Shown: positions 46,289-56,518, numbered from the stretch's first letter. The stretch: DNA of 64,000 bases from Advenella mandrilli (GCF_016595155.1 NZ_JAENGP010000016.1:1-64000), one strand, 5' to 3'. Numbers and translations are program-made. The notes: generated from the sequence alone by a model not told the origin.

Positions 46289-47080
46289 TTATGGCCTGTT
46301 TTCTTTTTTCTTTTCCCTGTTTTTCAGCCAGAGAATGGCATGTTTGTTAAAAACGGATTGTACCGAGAGCACCGCCAGCAGCAGTCCGGCCTTGCCATCC
46401 AGAAAACCGCGCTTGATAAAGTAGGTCCTGAAAAACCGGCCAATCGTGTGAATCATGACCGAGGTCAGGCTGTTTTTCTTGCCCTTGCGAAAACGCTGTT
46501 CGGCCCAGGCTTCGGCATAGTTGGCTGATTTAAGCAGGTATTCGTGCAGATTGTTGTAGGTGTAATGCAGCAGGTCGCCTTTAAGCTGCTTTACTTTTGC
46601 GCCAGCCGGAATAATAACGTTTTCATGAACCAGCGCGTCATCAAAACGGGTCAGGGTGGTGGGGTAAAAACGCTCGACATAGCCAGGATACCAGCCGCTG
46701 TGATGAATGAACTGGCCAAAGGCCCAGCTTAGGCGGGCCACTTCAAAAATGGTGTTTTCAGGCGGGTTGGCCAACACTTCCCTAAGGCTGGCAGCCAGCT
46801 CGGGCGTGAGCTGTTCATCGGCATCGATCCACAATAGCCAGTCTGCCGTCACGTACTGCTGGGCAATCTGGCGCTGGCGGCCAAAGCCGGGCCATTCCTG
46901 GTTCACATAAAACTTATCGGTGTAACGGCGGGCAATGGCTTCGGTCTCATCGGTGCTGCCTGAATCAAGAATAATGATTTCATCGGCAATGTCCTTGACC
47001 GAGTCCAGGCAGGCAGCCAGCATGCGGGCTTCGTTCTTGACAATCAGGGCAACAGCCAAGGTGGTTTTTTGAGTGGTCAT
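46289..47080 (-). CDS. GT2-family glycosyltransferase (WaaE/KdtX-like)
   Basis: A GT-A fold enzyme of 263 residues starting at 47080 (MTTQKTTLAVAL); the longer upstream frame overlaps the MFS gene and looks spurious. Motifs are VALIVKNEARMLAACLDSV, LDSGSTDETEAIA and the metal-binding DxD in WIDADEQLTPEL near residue 93. HENVIIPAG and HYTYNNLHEYL are typical of the LPS core beta-glucosyltransferase group. It follows the MFS gene by eight bases and precedes the GT4 gene by 115. Confidence 0.87.
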   Translation of the reverse strand: MTTQKTTLAVALIVKNEARMLAACLDSVKDIADEIIILDSGSTDETEAIARRYTDKFYVNQEWPGFGRQRQIAQQYVTADWLLWIDADEQLTPELAASLREVLANPPENTIFEVARLSWAFGQFIHHSGWYPGYVERFYPTTLTRFDDALVHENVIIPAGAKVKQLKGDLLHYTYNNLHEYLLKSANYAEAWAEQRFRKGKKNSLTSVMIHTIGRFFRTYFIKRGFLDGKAGLLLAVLSVQSVFNKHAILWLKNREKKKENRP

Positions 47081-47088
47081 GGTGGAGT

Positions 47089-48486
47089 TTAAATAACTGC
47101 TGTATCCAGTTTTTTGATAAAGCGCAGCAGGTTGATGACAACGGCAATAATAATAATGCCTGCCGCAATGACAAGCGCATAGATGGGCCCCTGGCTTTCG
47201 CTGAAAGTAAAGCACAGGGCAACAATACCAGCACCAACACCCTGGCCAAACAGACGGGTGGTGGCCTGCACGCCGCCGGTGGCACTGCTGCGGTGATGGG
47301 GGGTGGAAAGCAGCATGGCCTTGTTGTTGGGCGTTTGGAAAAAGCCAAAACCCATGCCGGTCAGGAACATATAAAAGCTGATGAGCGTAAGGGGAGCCGG
47401 AACCGGCAGGAATAACAGGCCTAATATGCCAATGGCCATGATGAGGGCACCTGTGCCAGCCAGCAAAGAAGCCGGAAAACGGGCGGAAAGCCGTGCGGCC
47501 AGCGGGGCGATGACAATGCTGCCAATAGGCCAGGTGCTGAACAGGATGCCAACGGTTGTCAGGGACAATTCAAGCGAGCGCTGAAAATAAAAAGGCAGTA
47601 CCAGCATGGCGGTGGTGGAAGCGGCAAAAGTGAGGGCCGAAACCATGACGGCATACCTGAAAACAGGAATGCGGAACAGGTCGACCGGTACCAGCGGGGC
47701 CTGTTGTGGCGCCGAACGGCGGACCAGTAAAATGGCGCAAACGGCGGAGCAGAGTAGGGCTAGGCTTGCCGCCCAGGGCATGTTTCCGGCTTCATCAAGA
47801 CCCCAGATAAACAGGCCGAAAACCAGCATGTTAAGCAAGGCGCTAATGTAATCGAAGGGAGCCTTGATGGTTGGAATGAGGGGCAGGAAACGGGCAGCAT
47901 AAAGCGCCAGCAGGCAAAATGGAATCGTGAAAACGAAAATCCAGCGCCATGGGGCAATGGCAATGATGAATGCGCCAATGGATGGGCTAAGAACCGCCAT
48001 CAGCCCCACAATCATGGCATTCAGGCTGATGCCGGTGGCCAGTTTGTGGGGCGGGTAAATATTGCGTACCAGGCCGCCAAACAGGCACATGACCGAAGAA
48101 GAGCCCAGACCCTGTATGACCCGGGCCACAATCAGGGTTTCCAGGCTTTGGGCGATCCAGCATAATACGGCACCCGCCATGAAGACGGCAATGCCAATCC
48201 GGAACATCCGGGTAATGCCAATGCGCTCGGAGATTGCTGAAAACGGCAATAGCGTGGAGATAATGGCAATGGTGTAGGCATTGACAATCCAGACCGACGA
48301 TGACGGGAGAATGCCCAGCTCTTGGGTAATGGTGGGCAGGGCAATATTGGCGATGCCCGCGTCAAGGACAGTAATGCTGATGGCAATGAGCAATGCCATG
48401 GCGGCCCAGTACCGGGCCGGGGTGGGCAGTCCGGCTAGTTTTTTGGGTGCCGGTGATGGGGGAGGCGCTACAGATGGGGTGCTCAT
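47089..48486 (-). CDS. MFS transporter, DHA2 (14-TMS) drug-efflux type
   Basis: A 465-residue major facilitator with about 14 helices. The TMS1 motif is [16 protein letters not shown], the motif A-like loop is [13 protein letters not shown] and the motif C-like region is [21 protein letters not shown]. This pattern fits DHA2 efflux pumps of the SmvA/QacA sort; the substrate is unknown. Its start overlaps the glmU stop (ATGA), which is an odd partner for glmU and suggests co-transcription by opportunity. Confidence 0.88.
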   Translation of the reverse strand: MSTPSVAPPPSPAPKKLAGLPTPARYWAAMALLIAISITVLDAGIANIALPTITQELGILPSSSVWIVNAYTIAIISTLLPFSAISERIGITRMFRIGIAVFMAGAVLCWIAQSLETLIVARVIQGLGSSSVMCLFGGLVRNIYPPHKLATGISLNAMIVGLMAVLSPSIGAFIIAIAPWRWIFVFTIPFCLLALYAARFLPLIPTIKAPFDYISALLNMLVFGLFIWGLDEAGNMPWAASLALLCSAVCAILLVRRSAPQQAPLVPVDLFRIPVFRYAVMVSALTFAASTTAMLVLPFYFQRSLELSLTTVGILFSTWPIGSIVIAPLAARLSARFPASLLAGTGALIMAIGILGLLFLPVPAPLTLISFYMFLTGMGFGFFQTPNNKAMLLSTPHHRSSATGGVQATTRLFGQGVGAGIVALCFTFSESQGPIYALVIAAGIIIIAVVINLLRFIKKLDTAVI

Positions 48487-49859
48487 GCTTTTTTATCGGG
48501 GCGTTTCCAGTTTAGTTTGCTTTCCTGTTTCTTGGGGCTCAATGTCAGGGCATCTGCGGGTGCGGCCTTGACCAGTGTGGTGCCTGCGGCCAGGGTTGCG
48601 CCCTTATGGACGGTTACCGGTGCCACCAGCTGGGTGTCAGAACCAATGAAAACGTCATCTTCGATAATGGTCTGGAATTTATTGACGCCATCGTAGTTGC
48701 AGGTAATGGTGCCGGCACCAATGTTAACGCGCTGCCCAATTTGGGCATCGCCCAGATAGCTCAGGTGGTTGGCCTTGCTGTTGGCGCCCAGGGTGGTTTT
48801 TTTCAGCTCAACAAAATTGCCGACATGCGAGTGTGCGCCCAGTTGGGTGCCAGGACGCAAGCGGGCATAAGGGCCAATAACAGCCTGTTCTGCCGCTTCG
48901 GCTTCTTGCAGGTGGCTGAAAGCCTCAACCCGGGTGCCAGTGCCCAGTTTGACATCACGCAATACGCAGTGCGGGCCAATCCGTACGCCATCGGCCAGCG
49001 TTACATTGCCTTCAAAGACACAGCCCACGTCAATAAAAACATCCCGGCCGCATGTCAGGTTGCCGCGCAGGTCAAAGCGGGCCGGATCAGCCAGGGTTAC
49101 ACCGGCTTCCAGCAGGCGTTTGGCCTGTTCGGCCTGCCAGGCGCGTTCCAGCTGGGCTTGTTGAATGCGGCTGTTGACGCCTAGCGTTTCCCAGGGAAAA
49201 TCGGGTTGGGCGGCACCAACGGTTACACCATCCTGGACGGACAGGGCAATGACATCGGTAAGGTAGTACTCACCCTGGGCATTGTTGTTGTTAATGCGGC
49301 CCAGCCAGTTTTTGAGTAGTCCGGTGGGAGCGGCAAGAATGCCGGTATTGACTTCAGTCACGGCGCGTTCTGCTTCGCTGGCATCCTTGTGTTCAACAAT
49401 ACGGATAACATTGCCCGCTTCGTTACGAATAATGCGGCCGTAACCGCTTGGGTCAGGCAGGGTTTCTGTTAAGACCGCTACCCCTTGCTCACGGGCTTGC
49501 AGCAGGCGTTGCAGGGTTTGTGCCTGAACCAGCGGCACATCGCCATAAAGCACTAGCGTGGTGTCTTCAGGGGCCTGGCCGCCTGTCAGGAAAGGCACGG
49601 CCTGCTGAACTGCGTGGCCGGTACCCTGCTGGGGTTGCTGAAGTGCAAATTCAATGCCCGGTATATGGGCAAAATCGGCTTTCACTGTTTCGGCGCCATG
49701 ACCCACCACAACGGTAATGCGGGTGGGGTCCAGCTGCATGGCACTCTCTATGACATGCGCCAGCATGGGTTTGCCGGCTAGTGTATGTAAAACTTTGGGT
49801 AAGTCCGACTGCATGCGTTTGCCCATGCCGGCGGCAAGAATGACGATATTGAGTGACAT
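48483..49859 (-). CDS. glmU: Bifunctional UDP-GlcNAc pyrophosphorylase / GlcN-1-P acetyltransferase
   Basis: GlmU makes UDP-GlcNAc from glucosamine-1-phosphate in two steps. I start at 49859 ([19 protein letters not shown]), giving 458 residues; the upstream 34-codon extension is not GlmU-like. The N-terminal uridyltransferase has LAAGMGKRM and YGDVPLV, and the C-terminal left-handed beta-helix has repeated hexapeptides and the acetyl-CoA region [20 protein letters not shown]. The gene is downstream of phaM and the Nudix gene on the same strand. Confidence 0.96.
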   Translation of the reverse strand: MSLNIVILAAGMGKRMQSDLPKVLHTLAGKPMLAHVIESAMQLDPTRITVVVGHGAETVKADFAHIPGIEFALQQPQQGTGHAVQQAVPFLTGGQAPEDTTLVLYGDVPLVQAQTLQRLLQAREQGVAVLTETLPDPSGYGRIIRNEAGNVIRIVEHKDASEAERAVTEVNTGILAAPTGLLKNWLGRINNNNAQGEYYLTDVIALSVQDGVTVGAAQPDFPWETLGVNSRIQQAQLERAWQAEQAKRLLEAGVTLADPARFDLRGNLTCGRDVFIDVGCVFEGNVTLADGVRIGPHCVLRDVKLGTGTRVEAFSHLQEAEAAEQAVIGPYARLRPGTQLGAHSHVGNFVELKKTTLGANSKANHLSYLGDAQIGQRVNIGAGTITCNYDGVNKFQTIIEDDVFIGSDTQLVAPVTVHKGATLAAGTTLVKAAPADALTLSPKKQESKLNWKRPDKKA

Positions 49860-49915
49860 AATATTGTGTAGTGAGGCGTTATAAATAATGAGTAGCGAAT
49901 TATTGCTTACTTTAA

Positions 49916-49948
49916 CCGGAAACCGCACTTTACAGCCGCGGTTTCCGG
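49916..49948 (-). terminator. Stable hairpin between phaM and glmU
   Basis: CCGGAAACCGC (49916-49926) and GCGGTTTCCGG (49938-49948) form a perfect 11-bp stem ten bases past the phaM stop. On the reverse strand it is followed by TTAAAGT, a poor T-run, so it may be a partial terminator or processing site. Confidence 0.5.
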
Positions 49949-49957
49949 TATGCCGGA

Positions 49958-50593
49958 TCATTTTTTTGCAGGTGTTGTGGTTTTCTTGGCGGTGGTTTTT
50001 CTGGCGCTGGTTTTTGCCGGGGCGGCAGCGGGTTTGGTGCTTTCCCCCGATTCAGCTTCAGGAGTGGCTTCGGTGCTGGCTTGCATGGTGGCGGCAGTTG
50101 CCTGGGCCAGCTGGTTGAACTGGTTTTGCAGCATGTTCCACCAGACGTTGGCAGCAGCGCCCATGGCGTCACTGCCGCTAGCGGTCGTGTCCGGCTCGTT
50201 GGACGAAGCGGTTTCGGCAGCCTTGGGCTTTATGCCAAGCACTTCATCAAGGGTAGCCTGGCCTTTATGTTGCTCGGCCACCGCGCTAACAAAGGAATTC
50301 ATGGTGGCAATGCTGGCACGCTGGATTTCCATACCCTGAATAGTGCTGGAAAGCATTGAAAGGTTAAGCTTCAACCAATTTTCAACGGTTTTCAATTCCT
50401 GGATGCGTTTGTCCAGGTCTTCGGGGTTAAGCGAGGTGCTGGCCATGGGAAATGAGGAAGGCGTGCCGGTTTGGGCAAATGACTGCCATGCCTTGCCCAT
50501 CATTTCCATGCTGCTGATAAGTGGGTTGCCTGCCGTGATGCCATCCTGCCCAAAACCGGGAAGAACAAAAGGGTTGGTGTTTTGTGAACTCAT
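49958..50593 (-). CDS. phaM: PhaM-family polyhydroxybutyrate granule-associated protein
   Basis: PhaM-type proteins activate PHB synthase and tether granules to the nucleoid. The 211-residue protein starts with [10 protein letters not shown], has the helical [20 protein letters not shown] region near residue 62, and ends in an Ala/Lys/Thr/Pro-rich, histone-like basic tail ([13 protein letters not shown]) expected to bind DNA. AAGGAG precedes the start. Its presence indicates that the organism makes PHB, although no phaC is in the window. Confidence 0.88.
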   Translation of the reverse strand: MSSQNTNPFVLPGFGQDGITAGNPLISSMEMMGKAWQSFAQTGTPSSFPMASTSLNPEDLDKRIQELKTVENWLKLNLSMLSSTIQGMEIQRASIATMNSFVSAVAEQHKGQATLDEVLGIKPKAAETASSNEPDTTASGSDAMGAAANVWWNMLQNQFNQLAQATAATMQASTEATPEAESGESTKPAAAPAKTSARKTTAKKTTTPAKK

Positions 50594-50612
50594 GAGGAAT
50601 CTCCTTGGTGAA

Positions 50613-51428
50613 TTAAGGCAGCTGGTGCAATAATTGTCTGGCGGGCTGGTTTAGTAGCCCTTCAAGAATAACGACGGCCGCTTCTATGGTAATTACCCTG
50701 CGGGTAATCATATCAAGCACTTCTTCCTGCTCAAATATCCTGATTTCCGAGACTTCACCGTCACGGTTGGCAGGCTGGGTTTCTGGCAGGATAATGCAGT
50801 CACTAACCATAATATCCTCAACCTGATAGCCTTCGGGCAAGCGACGGTGCATTTGTAAAATAGTACGTAATGGCGTGCGGATTTGCAAATCGGGCTCATC
50901 CAGTCCGGCTTCTTCGTCACTTTCGCGTAAAAGCGCCTGTTCCAGGTCCTCAATTCCGTTGGCAAGACCGCCAACCAGTGTATCCCACATGCCAGGATCG
51001 GTGGATTTGGTAGCGGCCCGTTTGGCCAGGTAAAGCTTCAGGTCGGGGGTCCAGGCATTTAAATGCACGGCACGGGTCAACAGGCCAAGCGGGCGCATGG
51101 CGGCTCGTTCTATGACACCAATAACCTGTCCTTCGGCATACACATTTAGCAACTCATTACGCCAGGCCCTGGCGCAGTTGGCCTGGTGCAGGCAAGTGGC
51201 AATACTGGCCAAAAGAGGATCCAGTTCAGCCCTGGAAATGCCCGGGCTGGCAATATGGAATTTGGTGGCTGTCTGGCAAACCTGCGGATGATGACGCAAG
51301 GCTTGCTGTGCTTGGGCGGTAATGAAACCGGCAGATTTTCCGGCAATGAGCAAAGGAAGGGAATGTCTATGAGGGAATTCCTGTATTTCCTGCTGTAGCC
51401 CTTGATAAAGTTCAGTTAATTGCTTCAA
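50613..51428 (-). CDS. Nudix hydrolase with DUF4743-type N-terminus
   Basis: The 271-residue protein carries a complete Nudix box (GLANGIEDLEQALLRESDEE plus AGL, about residues 156-178), preceded by a helical domain of the thiamine-pyrophosphokinase-related type seen in the Tnr3-like group. Those enzymes hydrolyse oxidised thiamine diphosphates or related nucleotides; the true substrate is not known. It is first in a same-strand run with phaM and glmU, with short spacers, and divergent from the cytochrome oxidase operon. Confidence 0.85.
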   Translation of the reverse strand: MKQLTELYQGLQQEIQEFPHRHSLPLLIAGKSAGFITAQAQQALRHHPQVCQTATKFHIASPGISRAELDPLLASIATCLHQANCARAWRNELLNVYAEGQVIGVIERAAMRPLGLLTRAVHLNAWTPDLKLYLAKRAATKSTDPGMWDTLVGGLANGIEDLEQALLRESDEEAGLDEPDLQIRTPLRTILQMHRRLPEGYQVEDIMVSDCIILPETQPANRDGEVSEIRIFEQEEVLDMITRRVITIEAAVVILEGLLNQPARQLLHQLP

Positions 51429-51649
51429 ATTGGTATGCGGTACGTATCAAACATGCAACGATTGTAGCCTTTATGCTTTTGATACAGTAACTTTAATCTG
51501 TGTTTATATGGTTAAATGAATGTACTATGATGTAAATCAATGCGTTGTAGATAAAGTTTGTGCCACTAAATAATAAATCTGTACCTGAATAGTCAGTGTT
51601 GTAGATAGTAATAAAAAATGATATTTGGGTGCAACAGCCAGAGGTCAAC

Positions 51650-52468
51650 ATGAAAAAGTTGAGAGGGTTGCCAGGCATTGCCGCATTCATTGGTAGCACG
51701 GCGGTATTTGCCCAAACAGGAGACATGCCAGGAGGGCCCAGGGTTGCGCAGGTTAACCTGACCCCCGGGGTAACTGAAATTGCCGCAGATATCTATTGGT
51801 TGCACTGGATGATGCTCATCATCTGTACCGTTATTTTTGTTGGTGTATTCGGGGTCATGTTCTATTCGATCTGGGCCCACCGCAAATCAAAGGGCCACAA
51901 GGCGTCCGTCTTCCATGAGCACTTGGGTGTTGAAGTCGCATGGACTGTTATTCCTTTTATTATTGTGATTGCCATGGCATTGCCGGCCACCAAAACGGTG
52001 GTGGCCATGAAAGACACCTCCAGTGCCGATCTGACCATCAAGGCCACGGGTTATCAGTGGAAATGGGGTTATGAGTACCTGGATGGCCCGGCCAAAGGGG
52101 TCAGTTTCCTGTCGAATCTGGCAACACCTCTGGATCAGATCATGGGTGATGCTGAAAAATCAAATACTTACCTGATGGAAGTGGACCAGGAAATGGTGGT
52201 GCCGGTTGGCAAGAAGATACGCGTGGTCGTGACGGCCGCTGATGTTATCCATTCCTGGTATGTGCCCGACCTGGGTGTCAAGCAGGATGCCATTCCAGGG
52301 TTTCTGCGCGATACGTGGTTCCGGGCCGACAAGACCGGAACGTTTCGGGGGCAGTGTGCTGAATTGTGTGGACAAAACCATGCCTTCATGCCGATCGTTG
52401 TGCGCGTTGTGTCCGAAGAAGATTTTGCAACCTGGTCAAAAGAGCGTAAAACGCTGGCCGCAAAATAA
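51650..52468 (+). CDS. ctaC: Cytochrome c oxidase subunit II
   Basis: Subunit II accepts electrons from cytochrome c at its CuA site. The 272-residue precursor has a signal peptide, two helices (about 49-72 and 92-110) and a periplasmic cupredoxin domain with CuA ligands in HSWYVPDLGVKQDAIPG and GQCAELCGQNHAFM (two Cys, Glu carbonyl, His, Met all present). I use ATG 51650, which has AGAGG five bases upstream, rather than GTG 51629. No C-terminal cytochrome c domain is present, so it is a caa3-lacking, aa3-type subunit. Confidence 0.95.
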   Translation: MKKLRGLPGIAAFIGSTAVFAQTGDMPGGPRVAQVNLTPGVTEIAADIYWLHWMMLIICTVIFVGVFGVMFYSIWAHRKSKGHKASVFHEHLGVEVAWTVIPFIIVIAMALPATKTVVAMKDTSSADLTIKATGYQWKWGYEYLDGPAKGVSFLSNLATPLDQIMGDAEKSNTYLMEVDQEMVVPVGKKIRVVVTAADVIHSWYVPDLGVKQDAIPGFLRDTWFRADKTGTFRGQCAELCGQNHAFMPIVVRVVSEEDFATWSKERKTLAAK

Positions 52469-52549
52469 CAGCACCAGGCTTAATTCAGAGACTTAGTTTA
52501 ACCGGTCGCCAGTTATAGACGGGGACTATGCAGGTAAGGAGGACAACAC

Positions 52550-54145
52550 ATGACTAGCGTCGCAGTCGGTCACGCCCAGGATCACGTTCACGATGATCAC
52601 GATGCCAAACCCAAGGGTTGGCGACGATGGCTTTTTGCCACCAACCATAAAGATATCGGGTTGATGTACCTGATCTTCTCGTTTATTGCCTTGCTGGAAG
52701 GCGGCACCCTGGCGCTGTTGATACGGATTGAGCTTTTTGAGCCGGGTGTGCAGTTCTTTCAGCCGGACCTGTTCAACCAGTTTACAACCATGCATGGCCT
52801 GATCATGATTTTTGGGGCAATCATGCCGGCGTTGGTGGGGTTTGCCAACTACATGATTCCTTTGCAGATTGGTGCATCGGATATGGCTTTTGCCCGCATG
52901 AACAACTTCAGTTTCTGGCTGTTGCCGGTGGGTGGCATTTTGTTAACCGCTTCTTTCTTTGTGCCGGGCGGTGCCAATGCGGCAGGCTGGACCATGTATG
53001 CGCCCCTGTCCCTGCAAATGGGGCCGGGTATGGATATGGCCATTTTTGCCATTCATATCCTGGGTGCGTCTTCAATCATGGGGGCGATTAATATTATTGT
53101 GACCGTGCTAAATATGCGGGCACCGGGCATGACTTTGATGAAAATGCCGCTGTTTTGCTGGACTTGGCTGATTACCGCTTACCTGCTGATTGCCGTGATG
53201 CCTGTTCTGGCGGCGGCGGTGACCATGTTGTTAACCGACCGTCATTTCGGTACCGGGTTTTTCAATGCGGCCGCGGGGGGAGATCCGGTGTTGTACCAGC
53301 ACGTGTTCTGGTTCTTTGGACACCCTGAAGTTTATATCATGATTTTGCCGGCATTTGGTATTGTATCTGCGGTTATTCCGACTTTCTCGCGCAAAAAACT
53401 GTTTGGTTATGCGTCTATGGTGTATGCCACCTCAGCGATTGCGATCCTGTCATTTATTGTGTGGGCGCACCATATGTTCGCAACGGGCATGCCGGTAACC
53501 GGGCAGTTGTATTTCATGTATGCCACCATGCTGATTTCCATTCCAACCGGGGTGAAAGTGTTTAACTGGGTGGCTACCATGTGGCGCGGCTCATTAAGTT
53601 TTGAAACACCCATGCTGTTTTCAATCGGTTTTATTTTCGTGTTTACCATTGGTGGTTTTACCGGACTGATTGTGGCGGTGGCGCCTATTGATATTGCCGT
53701 GCACGATACCTATTACGTGGTGGCGCACTTCCATTATGTGCTGGTTGCCGGCTCTTTGTTTGCCCTGTTTTCAGGCACCTATTACTGGCTGCCAAAGTGG
53801 ACCGGATACATGTATGACGAGAAGCTGGGCAAGATTCACTTCTGGTCAACCATGCTGTCTTTTAACCTGACCTTTTTTCCGATGCACTTTTTGGGCCTGG
53901 CTGGCATGCCGCGCCGTTATGTGGATTATGCAACGCAGTTTACCGACTTCCACCAGATCGCCACGATTGGGGCTTTCTGGTTCGGGTTTTCACAGTTGCT
54001 GTTTCTGTATATTGTGATTAAGGCGTTTCGTGGCAAAGGGCAGAAAGCAACCGCGCAGGTATGGGACGGCGCCGAGGGCCTTGAATGGACGCTGCCATCG
54101 CCTTTGCCGTTCCATACTTTCGAGACCCCGCCAGAAGTGAAGTAA
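52550..54145 (+). CDS. ctaD: Cytochrome c oxidase subunit I
   Basis: The 531-residue catalytic subunit binds heme a, heme a3 and CuB. It has 12 helices and the invariant motifs [10 protein letters not shown], the CuB/Tyr cross-link region [15 protein letters not shown] (near residue 255), WAHHMF and AHFHYVL. The K-channel segment ([16 protein letters not shown]) is present. The start has a near-perfect AAGGAGG. It lies 81 bases after ctaC, in the canonical order. Confidence 0.98.
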   Translation: MTSVAVGHAQDHVHDDHDAKPKGWRRWLFATNHKDIGLMYLIFSFIALLEGGTLALLIRIELFEPGVQFFQPDLFNQFTTMHGLIMIFGAIMPALVGFANYMIPLQIGASDMAFARMNNFSFWLLPVGGILLTASFFVPGGANAAGWTMYAPLSLQMGPGMDMAIFAIHILGASSIMGAINIIVTVLNMRAPGMTLMKMPLFCWTWLITAYLLIAVMPVLAAAVTMLLTDRHFGTGFFNAAAGGDPVLYQHVFWFFGHPEVYIMILPAFGIVSAVIPTFSRKKLFGYASMVYATSAIAILSFIVWAHHMFATGMPVTGQLYFMYATMLISIPTGVKVFNWVATMWRGSLSFETPMLFSIGFIFVFTIGGFTGLIVAVAPIDIAVHDTYYVVAHFHYVLVAGSLFALFSGTYYWLPKWTGYMYDEKLGKIHFWSTMLSFNLTFFPMHFLGLAGMPRRYVDYATQFTDFHQIATIGAFWFGFSQLLFLYIVIKAFRGKGQKATAQVWDGAEGLEWTLPSPLPFHTFETPPEVK

Positions 54146-54180
54146 ACAGTAAACCGTTTTTTCATTAACAGGTAGAAACA

Positions 54181-54288
54181 ATGACACCCGAGCAACGTCG
54201 TAAAAACAGAAGGGCAGGCCTCATATTGGCAGTTGTGGTAGTGGCCCTGTTCCTTTGGACAATAGGCAAAGGCCTTAAGATTGTCTAA
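54181..54288 (+). CDS. Cytochrome oxidase small assembly protein (35 residues)
   Basis: ATG 54181 to TAA 54288 encodes a 35-residue single-helix protein: a basic N-terminus (MTPEQRRKNRRAG), one hydrophobic helix (about 13-27) and GKGLKIV. This size, topology and position directly after ctaD are those of the small assembly protein found in betaproteobacterial cox operons. AGGT lies upstream. It normally precedes ctaG, which is missing here. Confidence 0.75.
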   Translation: MTPEQRRKNRRAGLILAVVVVALFLWTIGKGLKIV

Positions 54289-54304
54289 TTAAAAGGGCAA
54301 GTGA

Positions 54305-54529
54305 ATGAGTGATGATATTAAAGAGCTGGCGCAGCGAAAACTGAATTTTTTCCAGACCCTGAAGGCTATCTTATGGGCTTTTCTGGGTATTCGCAAAGGC
54401 GCCAGTTATCAGGAAGATATTTCAAGGCTCAATCCTGTTCATATTATTCTTGCTGGCATTATCGGGGTGCTGGTTTTTGTTTTTATATTGGTGATGCTTG
54501 CTCGGTGGGCTATTTCAGGGCTGGCCTGA
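54305..54529 (+). CDS. DUF2970 family small membrane protein
   Basis: A 74-residue protein with a charged N-terminus, the conserved TLKAILWAFLGIRKG segment and one C-terminal helix (about 48-68), matching DUF2970. These genes are typical of betaproteobacterial cox operons between ctaG and ctaE. The function is unknown; a structural or assembly role is likely from position. It follows the small assembly protein by only 16 bases, leaving no room for ctaG. Confidence 0.85.
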   Translation: MSDDIKELAQRKLNFFQTLKAILWAFLGIRKGASYQEDISRLNPVHIILAGIIGVLVFVFILVMLARWAISGLA

Positions 54530-54565
54530 TTCCAAGTAAACGTATTTGTACCAAAGGAGAAAGCT

Positions 54566-55441
54566 ATGGGTGCAAGTCATTCCGTCAATGGCAAAGAGGC
54601 GCCATATTATTATGTGCCTGCATTTTCGGCTCATCCGGTCAGAACCAGTTTTGCCATTTTAATCATGCTGATTGGGGCCGTCACCTGGATTAACCGTGTT
54701 CCCTATGGAAACTGGATTTTTCTGGTTGGGTTGCTGTCATTGTTTATTATGCTTTTTTTCTGGTTTCGTGATGCCATCCGGGAATCCGAGAGCGGGCTTA
54801 ACAGCAAGCGCATTGATGATTCCTATCGTTGGGGGATGGGCTGGTTTATTTTTTCCGAGGTCATGTTCTTTGCAGCTTTTTTTGGCTCGCTTTGGTATGC
54901 CCGTGAAATAACCACCCCCTGGTTGAGTAATCTGGATCACCAGTTAATGCTGTGGCCGGGGTTTTCAGGCCAATGGCCCAATTTCGGACCGGCCGGGATT
55001 GTTCCGCATTTTGAAACGATCGGACCTTTCTGGCTGCCCACCATTAATACGATTTTACTGTTAACGTCCGGGTTGACGCTAACCTTTTCGCATCATGCCT
55101 TGCGGGCCAGCAAGCGGGGCAGCAGTATTTTCTGGCTGTTGCTGACCGTGGTCCTGGGCTTTACCTTCCTGTATTTTCAGGCGGTTGAATATGGCCATGC
55201 CTATTCCGACCTGAACCTGCGTTTTGATTCTGGAATTTATGGCTCGCTGTTTTACATGTTAACCGGATTTCACGGTTTTCACGTATTGCTGGGCGCCACT
55301 ATCCTGACCATTATTTTGTTGCGCCTGGTCAGTGGGCATTTTACGGCAGAGCACCACTTTGGCTTTGAAGGGGCGGCCTGGTATTGGCACTTTGTTGATG
55401 TGGTCTGGTTGGGGCTTTATTTGTTTGTATATTGGTTTTAA
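54566..55441 (+). CDS. ctaE: Cytochrome c oxidase subunit III
   Basis: A 291-residue protein with seven helices and subunit III signatures: YYYVPAFSAHPV at the N-terminus, RWGMGWFIFSEVMFFAAFF near residue 93, the conserved acidic helix FLYFQAVEYGHAY, and GFHGFHVLLGA with AWYWHFVDVVWLGLYLFVYW at the end. AAGGAG precedes the start. A terminator follows within 21 bases, ending the subunit operon. Confidence 0.97.
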   Translation: MGASHSVNGKEAPYYYVPAFSAHPVRTSFAILIMLIGAVTWINRVPYGNWIFLVGLLSLFIMLFFWFRDAIRESESGLNSKRIDDSYRWGMGWFIFSEVMFFAAFFGSLWYAREITTPWLSNLDHQLMLWPGFSGQWPNFGPAGIVPHFETIGPFWLPTINTILLLTSGLTLTFSHHALRASKRGSSIFWLLLTVVLGFTFLYFQAVEYGHAYSDLNLRFDSGIYGSLFYMLTGFHGFHVLLGATILTIILLRLVSGHFTAEHHFGFEGAAWYWHFVDVVWLGLYLFVYWF

Positions 55442-55461
55442 GGTGCTGGCCACCCTGCAGG

Positions 55462-55483
55462 GGCCGGTTTGATCCGGCCTTTT
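55462..55483 (+). terminator. Intrinsic terminator after ctaE
   Basis: GGCCGG-tttgat-CCGGCC (55462-55479) is followed by TTTTGTTGTT. It separates the oxidase subunit genes from the assembly-gene operon downstream. Confidence 0.75.
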
Positions 55484-55503
55484 GTTGTTGGTCGGCGGGG
55501 GGC

Positions 55504-55707
55504 TTATGGCCTGAAACCGCTGCTGTGGATCCAGCCCATGTAGTTGGCAAACAGCACAAAGGCCAGCAGGGCAATCGAAAGACCAACACGCAAGGTCAGG
55601 GCGTTGACGGTTTTGTTGCTGGTCCCTTTGTCCCGCATTAAATAGAAAAAGGCAACTGCCAGGCTGACAATAATGGCCAGGAAAGCTAACCCGATGAATA
55701 CATGCAT
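55504..55707 (-). CDS. DUF2909 twin-transmembrane protein
   Basis: A 67-residue protein of two helices (about 3-22 and 42-62) with a short basic loop. I use ATG 55707, which has GGGGAG seven bases upstream. It is encoded on the strand opposite the oxidase genes, between ctaE and the SURF1 gene. This antisense placement recurs in related cox loci, so a link with oxidase assembly is plausible but unproven. Confidence 0.8.
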   Translation of the reverse strand: MHVFIGLAFLAIIVSLAVAFFYLMRDKGTSNKTVNALTLRVGLSIALLAFVLFANYMGWIHSSGFRP

Positions 55708-55735
55708 GATGGACTCCCCCAATGGGCAAAAACGA

Positions 55736-56518
55736 ATGAAAAACAGTCAACCCTTAAAGATAAAGTACTGGCTTGCCTTACTGCTTTTGGCAATGCTGGT
55801 GGTGCTTTTTATTTTTCTGGGTCGATGGCAATTGCAGCGTGCCGATGAGCGACGGGCCATTCAGGCCGATATCGAACACGGGCAACAGCTTTCCTCTTTA
55901 TTACTTCAAAATGATACACCTGAAAGTGAATGGCGGGAATGGAGAAAGGTTAGCGTGACCGGTATATGGCAACCGCAGTTCAGTGTGTTGCTAAACCGCA
56001 ATCACCATGGCCGTCCGGGTTATTGGCTGGCAACCCCCCTGTTGCTGGACGGGAGTCCTGATAAAGCCGTTTTGGTTTTGCGTGGCTGGTTTGAGCGGCG
56101 TATTGCGCCAGATTCCCTTCCCGATTTTCCGGTAACCGCAGAAACGGTCACCCTTGACGGGCAGTTGCTGGGGCATGTGCCACGCCTGTTTGAGCTTTGG
56201 TCTTTATCGGGTGAAAAACAGGCGCAATTGCCGGCTCGCCTGCCATTGCCAGGGCCAGATTTGCCACAGGTGCAAAATCTTGATTTGAAGGAATTGGCCC
56301 AGGCAAGCAGACTGGTTTATTTACCCGTCGTGGTTCAGCAAACCGGTGTGGATAATGACGGGCTGGCCCGGGACTGGGTAACACCGCCGGTTGATGATCA
56401 CAAGAATACGGGTTATGCCCTGCAATGGTTTGGGTTTGCCCTGATAGCGCTGCTGGCCCTGCTATTTGTAGGATACAGGATGGGTCGTTATGGGAAATCA
56501 AGGAGCAAAAATGAGTAG
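55736..56518 (+). CDS. SURF1 family cytochrome oxidase assembly protein
   Basis: SURF1 (Shy1) proteins help insert heme a into subunit I. The 260-residue protein has a helix at each end (about 13-29 and 227-246), the FLGRWQLQRADER motif after the first helix, and LLNRNHHGRPGYWLATPLLL and VLVLRGWF in the periplasmic domain. I choose ATG 55736; in-frame codons further upstream overlap the divergent DUF2909 gene. Only 28 bases separate the two starts, so the SURF1 promoter must lie inside DUF2909. The end overlaps the next gene by eight bases. Confidence 0.88.
   Translation: MKNSQPLKIKYWLALLLLAMLVVLFIFLGRWQLQRADERRAIQADIEHGQQLSSLLLQNDTPESEWREWRKVSVTGIWQPQFSVLLNRNHHGRPGYWLATPLLLDGSPDKAVLVLRGWFERRIAPDSLPDFPVTAETVTLDGQLLGHVPRLFELWSLSGEKQAQLPARLPLPGPDLPQVQNLDLKELAQASRLVYLPVVVQQTGVDNDGLARDWVTPPVDDHKNTGYALQWFGFALIALLALLFVGYRMGRYGKSRSKNE

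Noticed and set aside
49860-49961. 34-residue N-terminal extension of GlmU
   Set aside because: The GlmU family begins at the [11 protein letters not shown] segment; the extension is intergenic sequence.
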